Assembly: GCA_039583875.1 (NCBI GenBank)
Contig: CM077165.1
Location: 79,162,757-79,226,756 of the forward strand
From: Platanthera guangdongensis
Lineage: Eukaryota > Streptophyta > Magnoliopsida > Asparagales > Orchidaceae
Length of the DNA: 64,000 bases
Direction: 5' to 3'
Shown here piece after piece: positions 62,626 through 64,000 of this stretch (positions are counted from its first letter, which is position 1; each line of letters opens with the position of its first letter). A program made the translations under genes and the position numbers. A model generated the notes under the pieces. The model saw only the letters and a list, made by a program, of their open reading frames with translations. It was not told the origin of the DNA and made no database searches.

Positions 62626-64000
62626 TGTAACACCCGCTATCCGTCACATAGCATATAGCAGTAGGTCCGGCCGGGGCCCGACGCCGTATGCCACAGACAA
62701 ACCGGGTGGTTACTTATGGAAACCATCCAACCAATCTCAACGTCCTACAAAGAGCATTCTAGCGGAAGCAGTTTATAAAAGTTGTAACAAAGAACCCAAC
62801 ATTAAAGCACGAATGTCCACTATTACGAAATAGGAATGTTATACAAAATACTCAAAATAGGCATTAAGGCCTTACAAAATGTTTCACTTCCAATTACATG
62901 TTTTATAAACCACGGCACGCAGGCCGGTCACACATGAATAAAGCAGTAAACACTTCCAACTTAGGCCTTCAAGGGCCGGCTTCGCATTCGGGCTTTAGCC
63001 CGCTATTGACCGCTTGGTCCAGCTGCACCTGCAAGCAACAAACCACCGCACGGTGGCAAAACAAGGCAACGGTCAGCAATGTTGACCAAATTATAACGAT
63101 CCCGCCCCCAACTCGGGGCGGCGATGCTCCTTCCCTGCATTTCATTAGCATAAGCGAGCAATTTATATACTTAGACATTTCATCACAGATGTTGGCTCGC
63201 ACGGCCACACGTCCCGTGCTCTCAGGGCACATTCTCGGTGAACCGGTCGATGTCACGACAATTAAAGCCATAGACATTCCGGACTCACCACCGCCACTTG
63301 GACAGCCAAACCTATGAGCAATTTGTCTTCCTGGCCTGGGTCACGACAATTTAAGCCATTGACCGCCGAAGTCCCTAATCTATGCCAACGGTAAGTGCCA
63401 CGTGCCTTTAGGTCTCTTTAACCAAACGACATAGAACGGGTACGGTTCCATCTAACCCGTGCTCACATCGCAACAATAATTTAAGCCATTTGCGCGGGTC
63501 AAACTTCCGCCGAGTCCCATTTCCATCACAAGTCACATAACCTGGGTATGTTCAAGTTGGCTCTCAAGCCACCAAGTTGGCAAGATCTCGTATCCGCCCA
63601 GTTTTCCGGGTGAACCTTTGGGTTAGTCCCCAAGGCTCCCTGCTGCAATCTACCGCGAAGAAAACCCGAAAAACAACCAATAACACGGAGTCTTCTCCGG
63701 CATTATGTAATGCAACATCACCGATCCAGACCAACATGTTCGGGTAGGCTTCACACATCATGCCTATGTCCGTTCTCGCTTACGGAGTCTAAACAACGGG
63801 GACTTCACATATCTACCCGAAGGAACGCCTCCAACTCTCCGCAAACTCGCAAGAGCGGGCTTCCTATGCAAAGAAAGAGAGCTACTCATGCTCAAGATGA
63901 GGATCGTTACCCTAGCGTTCCTCTTTGGCGCCATTGAAAAGTAATCGAATGAAAAGCACCGCACTAGCTTTGCCTCCGTGGATCCGGAGTCGTCTTGCGA
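62626..64000 (-). repeat. 5' LTR of gypsy-E, first 1375 bp
   Basis: It starts TGTAACACCCGCTATCC and is collinear with the three pieces of the other LTR (33 bp, 516 bp, then 56099 onward). It lacks both copia-A and gypsy-B, so it is the empty-site reference for those insertions. It runs off the window. Confidence 0.95.

Larger units (their letters stand above)
38563..64000 (-). mobile_element. Gypsy-E, Ty3/gypsy chromovirus, hosting copia-A and gypsy-B
   Basis: The 3' LTR extends over 38563-57863 but about 17 kb of that is two younger elements; the LTR proper is about 2.31 kb. The internal region is 57864-62625, and the 5' LTR starts at 62626 and runs off the window. The lesions are modest: one TAG in gag, one frameshift after RNase H and an in-frame deletion in the integrase tail. 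The bases just before it are CTTCG (38558-38562); the matching duplicate should follow its end outside the window. Confidence 0.94.

Noticed and set aside
1..64000. Host single-copy gene or gene fragment captured by a transposon
   Set aside because: I looked for non-transposon domains in all long frames and found none. Every long frame is gag, pol, or an artefact of repeats.

Overview
The window looks like intergenic heterochromatin from a large-genome flowering plant. Essentially every base I can explain belongs to an LTR retrotransposon. I see no cellular gene, tRNA, rRNA or gene-bearing island. Plant origin is inferred from the families present: a Sirevirus-like Ty1/copia element, several long-LTR Ty3/gypsy elements of the chromovirus (Del/Tekay-like) type, a Tat/Athila-like non-autonomous element primed by tRNA-Asp, and initiator-Met primer binding sites.

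Layout. 1-7186 is a decayed copia element on the + strand (copia-1): partial 5' LTR, PBS, gag, pol, an array of GTGTCGACAC palindromes and a third ORF. At about 7187 it is fused to a truncated gypsy element. Everything from there to the end is a stack of minus-strand elements inserted into one another. Gypsy-C (7187-12787, continuing outside) is broken in its LTR by gypsy-D (12788-21690, continuing outside). D is broken in its second LTR by gypsy-F (from 21691). F is broken in its protease by element G (28526-36989, duplication AGCGC) and in its gag by the small element H (37307-38562). H is broken by gypsy-E (38563 to beyond 64000). The first LTR of E is broken twice, by copia-A (38596-44659, duplication TATAG) and by gypsy-B (45181-56093, duplication CTTAG). 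The second LTR of E (62626-64000) carries both sites unoccupied, which proves the two youngest insertions. The stack is six levels deep at A and B.

Coding content. Gypsy elements B-F encode Gag with CCHC zinc knuckles, then protease, reverse transcriptase, RNase H and integrase, with a chromodomain-like tail on the better copies. In all five, gag and protease are separated by a 71-95 bp segment with GT...AG ends (AT...AG in C), always at the same phase-1 position inside a glycine codon. This implies that Gag is made from unspliced RNA and Gag-Pol from spliced RNA. Copia-A has no protease or RT but keeps a 679-codon ORF whose integrase domain has lost all three catalytic acidic residues. G has no ORF at all.

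Regulatory content. LTRs of five unrelated families (B, D, E, F, G) each carry, in the first 70-800 bp of U3, a dense island of inverted repeats built on CACG-(2 bp)-CGTG plus TCGAC-type palindromes. The LTR of F also holds tandem stem-loops whose arms have changed in a compensatory way. Copies C, D and copia-1 are old and full of C-to-T type stops. B, A and G are young by the near identity of their LTR pairs.
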